DNA from: Leucothrix pacifica
GTDB lineage: Bacteria; Pseudomonadota; Gammaproteobacteria; Thiotrichales; Thiotrichaceae
Direction: 5' to 3'
Assembly (NCBI RefSeq): GCF_003172875.1
Contig: NZ_QGKM01000047.1
Span: 1 to 39,607 of the forward strand
DNA: 39,607 nt
A program made the position numbers and the translations under genes. The notes under the pieces are model-generated. The model saw nothing but the letters and a program-made list of their open reading frames with translations. It was not told where the DNA came from and searched no databases. Shown piece after piece: positions 16,320-22,664 of the stretch (its first letter is position 1; each line of letters opens with the position of its first letter).

Positions 16320-16679
16320 ATGGATACCAATAAAGCAATACGCATTGGCATTATGTCTCAGGAAAAAATAAGAGAAAGAATGCTGAACATAGCTAGGGGT
16401 GTTTATAAGCCTGACCCTAGTGAACCCAAAATATGGTTTACGTCGATGCGTTCTTTAGCAGAGGTTTTGAGTGATGAAAACCGCGCATTGTTGCATATCA
16501 TAAAAGACACAAAACCAAACTCAATCAAGGAGTTGTCTGAGGTGACAGGTAGAAAACCCAGTAATCTGTCTCGCACATTAAAAACACTATCAAACTATGG
16601 AATAGTTGAGCTGGTAAAAGAAAGTAAGCAGGTGAAACCGATAGTCAATACGGTTAGTTTCGAAATACTGGCGGCATGA
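16320..16679 (+). CDS. TumA-like antitoxin with winged helix
   Basis: A 119-residue DNA-binding protein. After a basic N-terminal helix comes KIWFTSMRSLAEVLSDENRA, then a MarR-like winged helix (SIKELSEVTGRKPSNLSRTL and KTLSNYGIVELVKESKQVK) and a short beta end (PIVNTVSFEILAA). This matches the antitoxin of TumE/TumA operons, which should bind the toxin and repress the operon. The ATG at 16320 was chosen over 16302 because caggagaag lies directly upstream and the toxin stop ends at 16318. Its own stop overlaps the ATG of a third small ORF. Confidence 0.75.
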   Translation: MDTNKAIRIGIMSQEKIRERMLNIARGVYKPDPSEPKIWFTSMRSLAEVLSDENRALLHIIKDTKPNSIKELSEVTGRKPSNLSRTLKTLSNYGIVELVKESKQVKPIVNTVSFEILAA

Positions 16680-16822
16680 ACATAGTTCTGATCGCTTATG
16701 TCGTTCTTATTGCAGTGAGGCGTCGTAGCTTGAACAAGCTCAGAGACAAACAGTTGAGCGAATTTCATGGCAAAAGACAGGAGTTAGAGAGATTGAGTGC
16801 TAATGAATCAGATGTTAAATAA
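16676..16822 (+). CDS. 48-residue single-span membrane protein in the TumE/TumA operon
   Basis: The ATG at 16676 overlaps the antitoxin stop (ATGA), and the ORF ends with TAA at 16822. The product has one hydrophobic helix at the N-terminus (NIVLIAYVVLIAV), a basic stop-transfer RRR, and a charged amphipathic helix to the end (KLRDKQLSEF, KRQELERL). That is a convincing small membrane protein topology and not a random translation. The function is unknown. It could be a further operon partner or an accessory effector. I have not seen such a third gene described for this pair. Confidence 0.6.
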   Translation: MNIVLIAYVVLIAVRRRSLNKLRDKQLSEFHGKRQELERLSANESDVK

Positions 16823-16851
16823 CTGTTTACAGTAGGTCAACAACACACAGC

Positions 16852-17556
16852 ATGGCATTACGCAACTCAGCGAAAACACTGATATACCTCCTCTTTATGG
16901 GACTAGTCACTGTTTTTGTTCACCAGTTACTCATACACCCCAATACACCACTCCCCAGAGCCTGGAACCCCACAAAACCGCTGCTAATTTCGGACTATGC
17001 CACGGCCATTACGCCATTCAAATTAACAGGAGCAGTAGCGCAAAAATCAAGTTGCCTAACGGCTTTGGGTACAGGCAGTGTGCGCTTCACCGCCTTGTCA
17101 GACTTGGAAGTCTCGGACAACTGCGGCATTGAAAACCGCGTCAAACTGTCACGTGTTGGCAGCGCTGCGTTGAGTCCTGTCGAAACCTCCTGTCCTGTCA
17201 CACTGCGCACCGCCATGTGGGAGCAATACAGCTTGCAACCCGCCGCAAAAGCGCATTTAGGTGCTGGAATCAAAGAGATTCTGCATTATTCCAGTTATAA
17301 CTGCCGACGTATTCGTGGTTCCAGTAACCGTTGGAGCACGCATGCCAGCGGTGAGGCCATTGATGTCGCGGGGTTTGTACTAACCGACGGGCGCACCATC
17401 ACGTTACTCAAAGACTGGGACAAAGAGCCGGACTTCTTTAATGCGATTAAACAGGGTGCCTGCCAATGGTTTAAGACCGTGTTAGGGCCGGATTATAACC
17501 GCCTGCATCGGGATCATTTTCACCTACAATCCGTCGGACGTGGCACGTGTCGGTAG
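16852..17556 (+). CDS. Extensin-like C-terminal domain protein (putative peptidoglycan metallopeptidase)
   Basis: A 234-residue envelope protein with an N-terminal membrane anchor (about residues 8-28). The rest is an extensin-like C-terminal domain, a family related to M15/LAS zinc peptidases: CPVTLRTAMWEQYSLQPAA, YNCRRIRGSSNRWSTHASGE, then HASGEAIDVAGF (His164 and Asp171), DPDFFNAI-like DFFNAIKQGACQWF, and HRDHFHLQ with His222 and His224. The ligand set H..D..H is complete. It probably trims cell-wall peptides in the periplasm, though enzymatic activity has rarely been shown. The start has no strong ribosome-binding sequence. It follows the TumE/TumA operon by 29 nt. Confidence 0.78.
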   Translation: MALRNSAKTLIYLLFMGLVTVFVHQLLIHPNTPLPRAWNPTKPLLISDYATAITPFKLTGAVAQKSSCLTALGTGSVRFTALSDLEVSDNCGIENRVKLSRVGSAALSPVETSCPVTLRTAMWEQYSLQPAAKAHLGAGIKEILHYSSYNCRRIRGSSNRWSTHASGEAIDVAGFVLTDGRTITLLKDWDKEPDFFNAIKQGACQWFKTVLGPDYNRLHRDHFHLQSVGRGTCR

Positions 17557-17607
17557 CGCGTAAAGTCACGCTGACTGGCTAAACCAAAACCGCAGAATGA
17601 CCTCAGA

Positions 17608-18177
17608 CTAGCAGCGAGAAGGTGAGTGTTTAGGCACAAAGTCCTCCACCATTCCCGCGTCTGTTGCCTCAATATCGCAGCACACCAAGAGTGACTTCTG
17701 CAATAACTGCCGACCCCGAACCACTCTGCTTTTCATAGCCGATAACGAAACGTTCTGAGCGGTTGCTGCAGCTTGCAAACTCTGTTTTTCAAAATCCACC
17801 GCGACCACCGCATCCCGATAAATCGCGGGCAGTTGTTGCGCCATCGGTAACAAACACATCGCCAAAAAATGGTGTGCATCGTGGCTTTCATCGTCCGCTT
17901 GCAAGTCTTCGGGCAACTCAAACATGGCGCGTCGGCTGCGATAGTAATCCACCACCGTATTGCGAGTGATGGTGAATAACCAGGCGGAAATATTGTCAGG
18001 CGGCATGCCGTCACCGTGACTGGCAACCAATGCTTTCTTAAAGACCTCCTGCAATAAATCCTCAGCGTCCGACGGCTCGCTGACTTTGCGGTTAATCCAC
18101 CCCAGCAACTGCTCGCGCATCGCTTGATAAGCCTCCGCCAGTGCTTGTTGGTGTGGGGTGGACGACTGACAATTCAT
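17608..18177 (-). CDS. SigZ-like ECF sigma factor with cysteine-bearing C-terminus
   Basis: A 189-residue ECF sigma factor. Region 2 is seen in LLGWINRKVSEPSDAEDLLQ and EVFKKALVAS, then AWLFTITRNTVVDYYRSRR. Region 4 is seen in LPAIYRDAVVAVDFEKQSLQ with the helix-turn-helix around AATAQNVSLSAMKSRVVRGR. The tail contains LLVCCDIEATDAGMVEDFVP and ends in SRC, which is the SigZ pattern. The start at 18177 is chosen because it overlaps the ArsI stop (TAATG) and homology begins there; an ORF extending to 18315 reads through the ArsI gene in another frame. No anti-sigma gene is adjacent. The cysteines could sense metalloid or redox stress, which is inference. Confidence 0.82.
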   Translation of the reverse strand: MNCQSSTPHQQALAEAYQAMREQLLGWINRKVSEPSDAEDLLQEVFKKALVASHGDGMPPDNISAWLFTITRNTVVDYYRSRRAMFELPEDLQADDESHDAHHFLAMCLLPMAQQLPAIYRDAVVAVDFEKQSLQAAATAQNVSLSAMKSRVVRGRQLLQKSLLVCCDIEATDAGMVEDFVPKHSPSRC

Positions 18178-18647
18178 TAGCAGCAACCACCTTGGCTCGC
18201 CGGACTTTGCTGAGGTGCGTCGTTTGCAGTGGAGGGCGTGCAGCAAACCGTGTTTTGTTCTATATGTGACGCGTTGTAAGTCGGGCTGTCTTTCATCGAC
18301 ACAAAGTGCTCCCAAGGAATGCCGGATGGATCAGCCAGCCAGTACTTTTGACTGTGCGCGTAGCAGCAAACGTCTTGCTCCGTATCCCCCAAGTCACTGC
18401 CCATCACCGCTGCCTCCTGGTTTTTTAATACGGATAACTCCTCCTCAGTATCAACCTGTAAACCAAAATGATCCACCCCTGCGTTCGGACTGCGCGTGGA
18501 AATGGCAAAGTTGATGCGCGGATCATCCAGCATCCACTTGGCGTAATCGTCTTTGACTTTGGTTGGTTCCTGACCGAATAGCTTACTGTAAAAATCGATA
18601 TTGGCTGCGAGATCAGCGACTGCGATATGGGCGTGAAAACGTTTCAT
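18177..18647 (-). CDS. arsI: ArsI-type C-As lyase (ArsI/CadI family, VOC fold)
   Basis: A 156-residue vicinal-oxygen-chelate dioxygenase. The metal ligands His5, His60 and Glu113 and the vicinal arsenic-binding pair Cys94-Cys95 (in VCCYAHSQKYW) line up with His5, His62, Glu115 and Cys96-Cys97 known for ArsI, so it should cleave the C-As bond of trivalent organoarsenicals such as methylarsenite or phenylarsenite. The tail carries two further CC pairs (TVCCTP and GGCC), possibly an arsenic-capturing extension. A strong ribosome-binding sequence (aaggag) precedes the start. It forms an operon with a SigZ-like sigma factor instead of the usual ArsR repressor, permease or reductase genes, none of which are in the window. 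Confidence 0.88.
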   Translation of the reverse strand: MKRFHAHIAVADLAANIDFYSKLFGQEPTKVKDDYAKWMLDDPRINFAISTRSPNAGVDHFGLQVDTEEELSVLKNQEAAVMGSDLGDTEQDVCCYAHSQKYWLADPSGIPWEHFVSMKDSPTYNASHIEQNTVCCTPSTANDAPQQSPASQGGCC

Positions 18648-18756
18648 GGCTTGCTCCTTTTGGGTTGTTAATTATAAAGACGGAGCAGGTGGGGGAAAGT
18701 CGCAAGGTTTTTTGGATGTTGTTATAGCTTTGTAAATCAACGTTAGCATGAAAAAG

Positions 18757-18807
18757 TGTACATCTGTACAAATCACATTGTTTTTACTATACTTGAACAT
18801 ATGTACA
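18757..18807 (+). promoter_or_regulatory. Promoter with three TGTACA palindromes ahead of the PIN/Phd operon
   Basis: The 6-bp palindrome tgtaca occurs at 18757-18762, 18765-18770 and 18802-18807. The second copy sits 17 bp upstream of a good -10 box (tatact, 18788-18793) and so occupies the -35 position. The third lies just after the predicted start of transcription. This is the layout expected for autorepression by the toxin-antitoxin complex. The assignment is inferred from position alone. Confidence 0.55.
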
Positions 18808-18823
18808 TTCATGGAAGTAAGCG

Positions 18824-19216
18824 ATGGAAATTACAATTGACACTTCTGCTTTGATTGCTGTTATTGGTAACGAAGGTTCAAAGCAGAGAATTATCGAATT
18901 GACTGAAGGAGGTTCATTGCTTGCCCCAGCGTCAGTTCATTGGGAAATCGGTAATGCTTTTTCTGCTATGTTTAAACGACAAGTCATTAGCATAGACGTT
19001 GCTCAAGAAGCTTTAGCTGCCTATCATTCCATTCCGATTAAATATATTGATGTTCCTTTAGAGCGAACATTGCACATAGCCAAAGAATTCAATATCTATG
19101 CCTATGATGCTTACCTTATTCAATGTGCAGAACAAACAAGCAGTCGTCTTTTGACGCTGGATAAAGGGCTAGCTAGAACAGCTAAACAAATGGGTATTTC
19201 CCTATTGGAGGTTTGA
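18824..19216 (+). CDS. PIN-domain toxin (VapC-like)
   Basis: A 130-residue PIN-domain ribonuclease toxin. The four acidic residues are present: Asp6 (ITIDTSALIAV), Glu41 (VHWEIGNAF), Asp95 (YAYDAYLIQCAE) and Asp113 (LLTLDKGLA). It should cleave RNA when freed from the antitoxin. The ribosome-binding sequence ggaag precedes the ATG. The antitoxin gene follows after 1 nt, so toxin comes first, the reverse of most VapBC pairs. The operon ends in an attC-like hairpin, and PIN/antitoxin pairs are common integron cassette cargo. The region is AT-richer than its surroundings. Confidence 0.88.
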   Translation: MEITIDTSALIAVIGNEGSKQRIIELTEGGSLLAPASVHWEIGNAFSAMFKRQVISIDVAQEALAAYHSIPIKYIDVPLERTLHIAKEFNIYAYDAYLIQCAEQTSSRLLTLDKGLARTAKQMGISLLEV

Positions 19217-19217
19217 A

Positions 19218-19448
19218 ATGAAACAATTCAATTTTACAGAGGCCAGAAATAACTTTGCATCTGTTTTAGAGTTGGCAAAGCAAGAAGGTATTATTTGCAT
19301 CTCTAAACGTGATGGAGAGTCATTTTATATAACACCTGTGAAATCAAAAAAGTCTCCCTTGGATATCAAGGGGGTCAATCTTGGTTTATCTGCTACTGAT
19401 ATTGTCTCTATCGTCAATGAAAGTAGAGAGCGAAACTATGGCTTTTAA
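19218..19448 (+). CDS. Phd/YefM-family antitoxin
   Basis: A 76-residue antitoxin. The N-terminal DNA-binding domain has the family pattern FNFTEARNNFASVLELAKQE then GIICISKRDGESFYITPV. The C-terminal third (SATDIVSIVNESRERNYGF) should wrap around and inhibit the PIN toxin encoded upstream. The start overlaps a good ribosome-binding context within the end of the toxin gene (tggagg). The stop is followed 10 nt later by the first conserved TAAC of an attC-like site, which is the normal compact end of an integron cassette. Confidence 0.85.
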   Translation: MKQFNFTEARNNFASVLELAKQEGIICISKRDGESFYITPVKSKKSPLDIKGVNLGLSATDIVSIVNESRERNYGF

Positions 19449-19458
19449 ATAATCATGT

Positions 19459-19550
19459 TAACAAATCAGCTTCAGTGGAACAGCAACTCATTGACTGTTT
19501 TGTGCTTCGCTTCGCTCATTGTTGCACAAAAATTCACTGAGTTACTGTCT
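19459..19550 (+). other. attC recombination site (integron cassette end), 3' part lost
   Basis: The segment opens with taacaaatcag, then ttcagtggaacagcaactca, both typical of the 5' half of long Vibrio/Shewanella-type attC sites. It can fold: an outer arm at 19480-19494 pairs with 19534-19548 (13 of 15 bases), and an inner arm ttttgtgc at 19498-19505 pairs with gcacaaaa at 19524-19531 (8 of 8). The loop gcttcgcttcgctcatt is also characteristic of such attC sites. The expected 3' end (a gcgttag core) is missing, because intron-derived sequence starts at about 19551. Confidence 0.75.
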
Positions 19551-19838
19551 AATAAATTCGGATTGTCGGTGGCGGCTGATAAAACACGAATGATGCGATT
19601 CAACCGGTTTCATCCGAGCCGCCAGCGCAGTTTTCAGTTTCTGGGGTTTGAGTTTTATTGGGATGTTGAACGGGGTTCACATAGCTCCACCGAAAGTGGC
19701 GAAACATCAAATACTAGTGTATCGGTATTAGTGCTCTACATGAGCGAATGGATAATTGAGGAGCCTAGTGCGGTAATTCCGCTTGCTTGGATCTGTGCGG
19801 AGGCGGTTCAGGTAACTGGCCTTTCTACCACGACGATG
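19551..19838 (+). mobile_element. Degenerate group II intron remnant (RT fragment plus 3' end)
   Basis: Positions 19554-19676 encode KFGLSVAADKTRMMRFNRFH followed by an SFQFLGFEFYW stretch, a piece of a group II intron reverse transcriptase just past its catalytic core. The conserved sequence then stops, and the rest of the maturase and thumb is missing. From 19761 the DNA resembles intron domains V and VI. The 5' part of the intron and most of the reverse transcriptase are gone, so this is a relic. The 129-codon ORF that spans it (19455-19844) also reads through the attC hairpin and should not be annotated as a gene. The relic abuts an attC site, a known target of group IIC-attC introns. Confidence 0.7.
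19761..19836 (+). ncRNA. Group II intron domains V and VI (degenerate)
   Basis: Positions 19761-19793 run from gagcc to ggatc and fold as a domain V-like hairpin with an inner gcgg/ccgc stem and a taatt loop. The catalytic agc triad is present near the 5' end, although some outer pairs are mismatched. Positions 19795-19836 (tgtgcgg to ccacgac) form a domain VI-like hairpin around a gtaa loop, and the closing segment ctaccacgac retains the usual position of the bulged branch-point A. It is probably non-functional. Confidence 0.55.
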
Positions 19839-19855
19839 TATTGAAAGGTAATAGC

Positions 19856-20677
19856 ATGGCCAGAACTGTACGAAAAAATTTTACAGATTCGCAAAAATCG
19901 GAAATCTTCGTGCGAGACAGGGGTATTTGTGCTTTTTCTGGTAAAAGTCTGTGGCTACCTGACTATGGTTTTAGCCCCACGTTTGACATAGATTGGGTTG
20001 ATCATATTCTGCCTGCATCGAAGGGAGGTGGGAATGAAATCGAAAATGGCATTTGCGCCAGTTCTTTTTACAACTCAAAGAAAAGCAACAACAGCCGAGA
20101 TACTGGTTACTTATTTCATAGTGGTAGGCCAACATTAGAGTTTTACAAGCATTTCGAAGTTGTTCCAATTGAAGTGGTTGATCACCTGCTTCGCTTCTCT
20201 GAGGCAGCAGTATCGGATTGGTACCTCAACCGTGCTCTTTCTAGGTTAATGTACGGGCTCGAATGGATCGTCTATCTGGAGAATGGAACGAGATATGTCC
20301 GAGATGATAAATACTATGCAAAATCATCTCTCAAGATGCTAAATACTTGGCGAAAGAAATCAAAAAATGATGCTTCTCTTGAGGAAAGAGGTTTAATTAG
20401 CGTCGATATCTCGGAAGATCAAAAACTACTTCTATCATTCCGAGAGTTGGAAACCGAGGCAGATATCTTGGATTTCATGCAAGCACACTACATTTGGTTC
20501 GGAAATGGGTTATCTGCGGTTAACGAGTTAGCGAGCGCCGAAACGGCGCAAGAGCTTCAAAATGTCGTATCAAAATATCGCTCATTGCCTAAAGTACCTA
20601 ACAGAGTGGTTAACATGCTCACTGATAACCTAACTAGGCTTAGCGGTAATTTTGGGTACGCTGAAAGTGACATCTAA
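19856..20677 (+). CDS. HNH endonuclease-like protein (integron cassette gene)
   Basis: A 273-residue protein with an N-terminal HNH (beta-beta-alpha-metal) nuclease motif. Asp49-His50 lies in DIDWVDHILPASKGGGNEIE, Asn64 follows in ENGICAS, and FYNSKKSNN gives the final Asn/Lys segment. The CAFSGK stretch keeps only one of the Cys residues that bind structural zinc in other HNH proteins. The C-terminal 190 residues are mostly helical and not recognised; they may provide specificity. The ATG at 19856 has gaaagg upstream, and the longer ORF from 19787 runs through the intron relic. The stop codon TAA is part of the first core of an attC site, so this gene is a cassette. A defence role is possible. 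Confidence 0.7.
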   Translation: MARTVRKNFTDSQKSEIFVRDRGICAFSGKSLWLPDYGFSPTFDIDWVDHILPASKGGGNEIENGICASSFYNSKKSNNSRDTGYLFHSGRPTLEFYKHFEVVPIEVVDHLLRFSEAAVSDWYLNRALSRLMYGLEWIVYLENGTRYVRDDKYYAKSSLKMLNTWRKKSKNDASLEERGLISVDISEDQKLLLSFRELETEADILDFMQAHYIWFGNGLSAVNELASAETAQELQNVVSKYRSLPKVPNRVVNMLTDNLTRLSGNFGYAESDI

Positions 20678-20731
20678 CATCACAATAAAGTGGAACGCCT
20701 GCTTCACAGCCGACCCTCATTGAGGCGTTAG
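20674..20731 (+). other. attC recombination site of the HNH cassette
   Basis: A 58-base element starts with ctaac (its taa is the HNH stop codon) and ends with gcgttag; ctaac and gttag are complementary. Inside, acaat and attga can pair, and the tip folds as cgcctg-cttca-cagccg (5 of 6 pairs) flanked by gg and cc. Overall length, core sequences and imperfect palindromy fit a short attC site. The next gene starts 16 nt downstream, as in cassette arrays. Confidence 0.72.
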
Positions 20732-20746
20732 AAAAGAGTTTAGGCC

Positions 20747-21517
20747 ATGAAATATACTTTGAGAATTATTGGAGTCATTGGAACTCTCATATTTGGGGTG
20801 GCGCTCTTTTTCACGTTAGGTGTTCCAGCTGTTGTGGAAGCTAAGGCGCAAGAATTCATAAAAAATAGAATACAAATGGAGACGAACGAGAAAATTGACT
20901 CCCTGTCTCTAGCGACCGCAGAATCACGTCTTGGCAAATTGGCTTCAAAACTTCTTAAAGAGCAGGAGGAACAAGTCTCGGTACTCAAGAAAAAATTAAA
21001 AGAAAAAACATACGAAAAAACAACAGCCGTTGTCGCTGAAATGAGTGACTTGAGTTGCGAGTGCCGTAATAAATATGCTCAACGATTGAAAACCGGCATT
21101 GAGCTACGTATTGCATCCTTGAGTGCTGCAAATTCTAAGATTCCGGACTTTATGAAAACCAAATATATGGAAGTCGCACAAAATTTAACAAAAGACTTAC
21201 GGATATTTGCTGGCAGTAATTTAGCAATGTTTCTTCTCCTCTTGCTCGCTTCATTTTTGAAACCACGTGCCACTGTTCAACTGTCTGTCCCCGGAGTTCT
21301 GTTAGCCACCTCTACGTTAGTTTGTTCGTATTTCTACTTGTTCCAACAAAATTGGTTTTTCACCATCATATACAATGATTTTCTAGGTTTTTGGTATCTG
21401 GCTTACGTGCTGACTGTGTTTTTGTGGCTGTGTGATGTTGTGTTTAACAAGGCCAGAATCACTACAAGACTGATCGACGGTATTTTCAATGTATTGGGTT
21501 CTGCATCACCTTGCTAG
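20747..21517 (+). CDS. Coiled-coil membrane protein of unknown function (cassette gene)
   Basis: A 256-residue protein not recognised. One membrane helix lies at about 6-30, followed by a long charged helical region (about 31-120) that looks like a coiled coil (KEQEEQVSVLKKKLKEKTYE) and contains a CEC motif (Cys104 and Cys106). Three more hydrophobic segments lie at about 157-172, 181-199 and 211-233, and a short tail ends in Cys256. The ATG is 16 nt after the attC of the preceding HNH cassette. No attC was found after its stop, so it may be the last, partly eroded cassette. An envelope-stress or abortive-defence role is conceivable but unsupported. Confidence 0.6.
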   Translation: MKYTLRIIGVIGTLIFGVALFFTLGVPAVVEAKAQEFIKNRIQMETNEKIDSLSLATAESRLGKLASKLLKEQEEQVSVLKKKLKEKTYEKTTAVVAEMSDLSCECRNKYAQRLKTGIELRIASLSAANSKIPDFMKTKYMEVAQNLTKDLRIFAGSNLAMFLLLLLASFLKPRATVQLSVPGVLLATSTLVCSYFYLFQQNWFFTIIYNDFLGFWYLAYVLTVFLWLCDVVFNKARITTRLIDGIFNVLGSASPC

Positions 21518-21570
21518 GAGTGTTTCTAGTAACACATCGACAACCCAAATAATCACCCAAGGACACCATC

Positions 21571-22524
21571 ATGCCAACTGATGAAAGCAGAATGTCCCAA
21601 CCCCGATATGCAGGTGTTCCTACCTTTATGCGAACGCCTTATCAAACCGACTTAACTGATCTCGATATTGCTCTAATCGGCATACCATACGATGGCGCGG
21701 TGACTAACCGAGCCGGTGCACGTCATGGGCCACGAGATATTCGTGACAAATCCAGCATGATGAGAGCCATCCACCACGTCACAAAAGTAAACCCTTACGC
21801 GCTTTGCAATATTGCTGATATCGGTGATGCCACCTTTGAAGCGCTGTTTGATCATGATGCGGTGGTGCGAGATATCGAGTCGTTCTTTGCTCGCGTGCAC
21901 AAAGCAGGAGTAGTCCCACTCAGTGCCGGTGGCGATCACTCCGTGAGTTACCCCATTCTAAAAGCCATCGCCAAAGATGAACCGGTTGGACTCATCCATA
22001 TCGATGCGCACACCGATACTTGGGATGAGTTTCAAGGCTCCAAATTTATGCATGGCACGCCTTTTCGTCGTGCGCATGAAGACGGCTTGATTGATGCCAG
22101 CAGAACCATCCAGATCGGCATTCGCGGTGCACAAAACACTAGTGAAGGCTGGGATTATTCCCTAGCGCAAGGCATGCGCGTTGTATTTATGGAGGAGTTC
22201 ACACAGATGGGTGTGGATGCAGTCATTCAGGAAGCGCGTAGGATCGTGGGCGACGGGCCGGCTTATCTGACTTTTGACGTCGATGGACTCGACCCTGTGT
22301 ATGCACCAGGCACTGGCACGCCGGAAATAGGCGGCATCACTACCATTGAAGCACAGGCTTTATTACGCGGCCTGCGCCATCTCAATCTCATTGGCGCAGA
22401 CGTGGTTGAAGTCGCACCGCCGTTTGATCCCAGTGGGAATACGTCATTGGTTGGCGCGACACTGATGTATGAAATGCTGTGTTTGTTGGCTGAGGTGATT
22501 GCGGATAAGAAAGCTATGAAGTGA
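21571..22524 (+). CDS. Ureohydrolase (agmatinase/guanidinobutyrase family)
   Basis: A 317-residue Mn-dependent enzyme that releases urea from a guanidino compound. The two-metal site is complete: His123 (SAGGDHSVSYP), Asp145, His147 and Asp149 (IDAHTDTWDE), and Asp236 and Asp238 (TFDVDGLDP). GARHGPRDIR and FMHGTPFRRA are typical of the agmatinase/guanidinobutyrase/guanidinopropionase branch. Substrates of that branch cannot be separated by eye. A clear ribosome-binding sequence (aagga) precedes the start. A TRAP solute receptor gene follows after 140 nt, suggesting that the substrate or a related acid is imported; a guanidino acid such as 4-guanidinobutyrate would fit TRAP specificity better than agmatine. 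That is inference. Confidence 0.85.
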   Translation: MPTDESRMSQPRYAGVPTFMRTPYQTDLTDLDIALIGIPYDGAVTNRAGARHGPRDIRDKSSMMRAIHHVTKVNPYALCNIADIGDATFEALFDHDAVVRDIESFFARVHKAGVVPLSAGGDHSVSYPILKAIAKDEPVGLIHIDAHTDTWDEFQGSKFMHGTPFRRAHEDGLIDASRTIQIGIRGAQNTSEGWDYSLAQGMRVVFMEEFTQMGVDAVIQEARRIVGDGPAYLTFDVDGLDPVYAPGTGTPEIGGITTIEAQALLRGLRHLNLIGADVVEVAPPFDPSGNTSLVGATLMYEMLCLLAEVIADKKAMK

Positions 22525-22664
22525 TGGCTTAACGCACCACCACCAAGTCATTCGGGCAACGTGCATCCCCACTTTTACTAGTTATGACTCCCCGAACGAT
22601 TGACGAACGCACCCCCTTATAAACTAGCCTCAATACATAGAGCTTCAACAAGAGGAGAGTTAAG

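Noticed and set aside
18177-18315. N-terminal extension of the SigZ-like sigma factor
   Set aside because: The extra 46 codons overlap the ArsI gene in another frame and lack sigma homology; the TAATG overlap supports the start at 18177.
19455-19844. A 129-codon ORF as an intact gene
   Set aside because: It runs through an attC hairpin, a reverse transcriptase fragment and intron domains V/VI; only residues of about 34-74 resemble a protein family.
21518-21570. A third attC site after the coiled-coil membrane protein
   Set aside because: A taac occurs at about 21530, but no complementary gtta core or internal hairpin was found before the ureohydrolase start.
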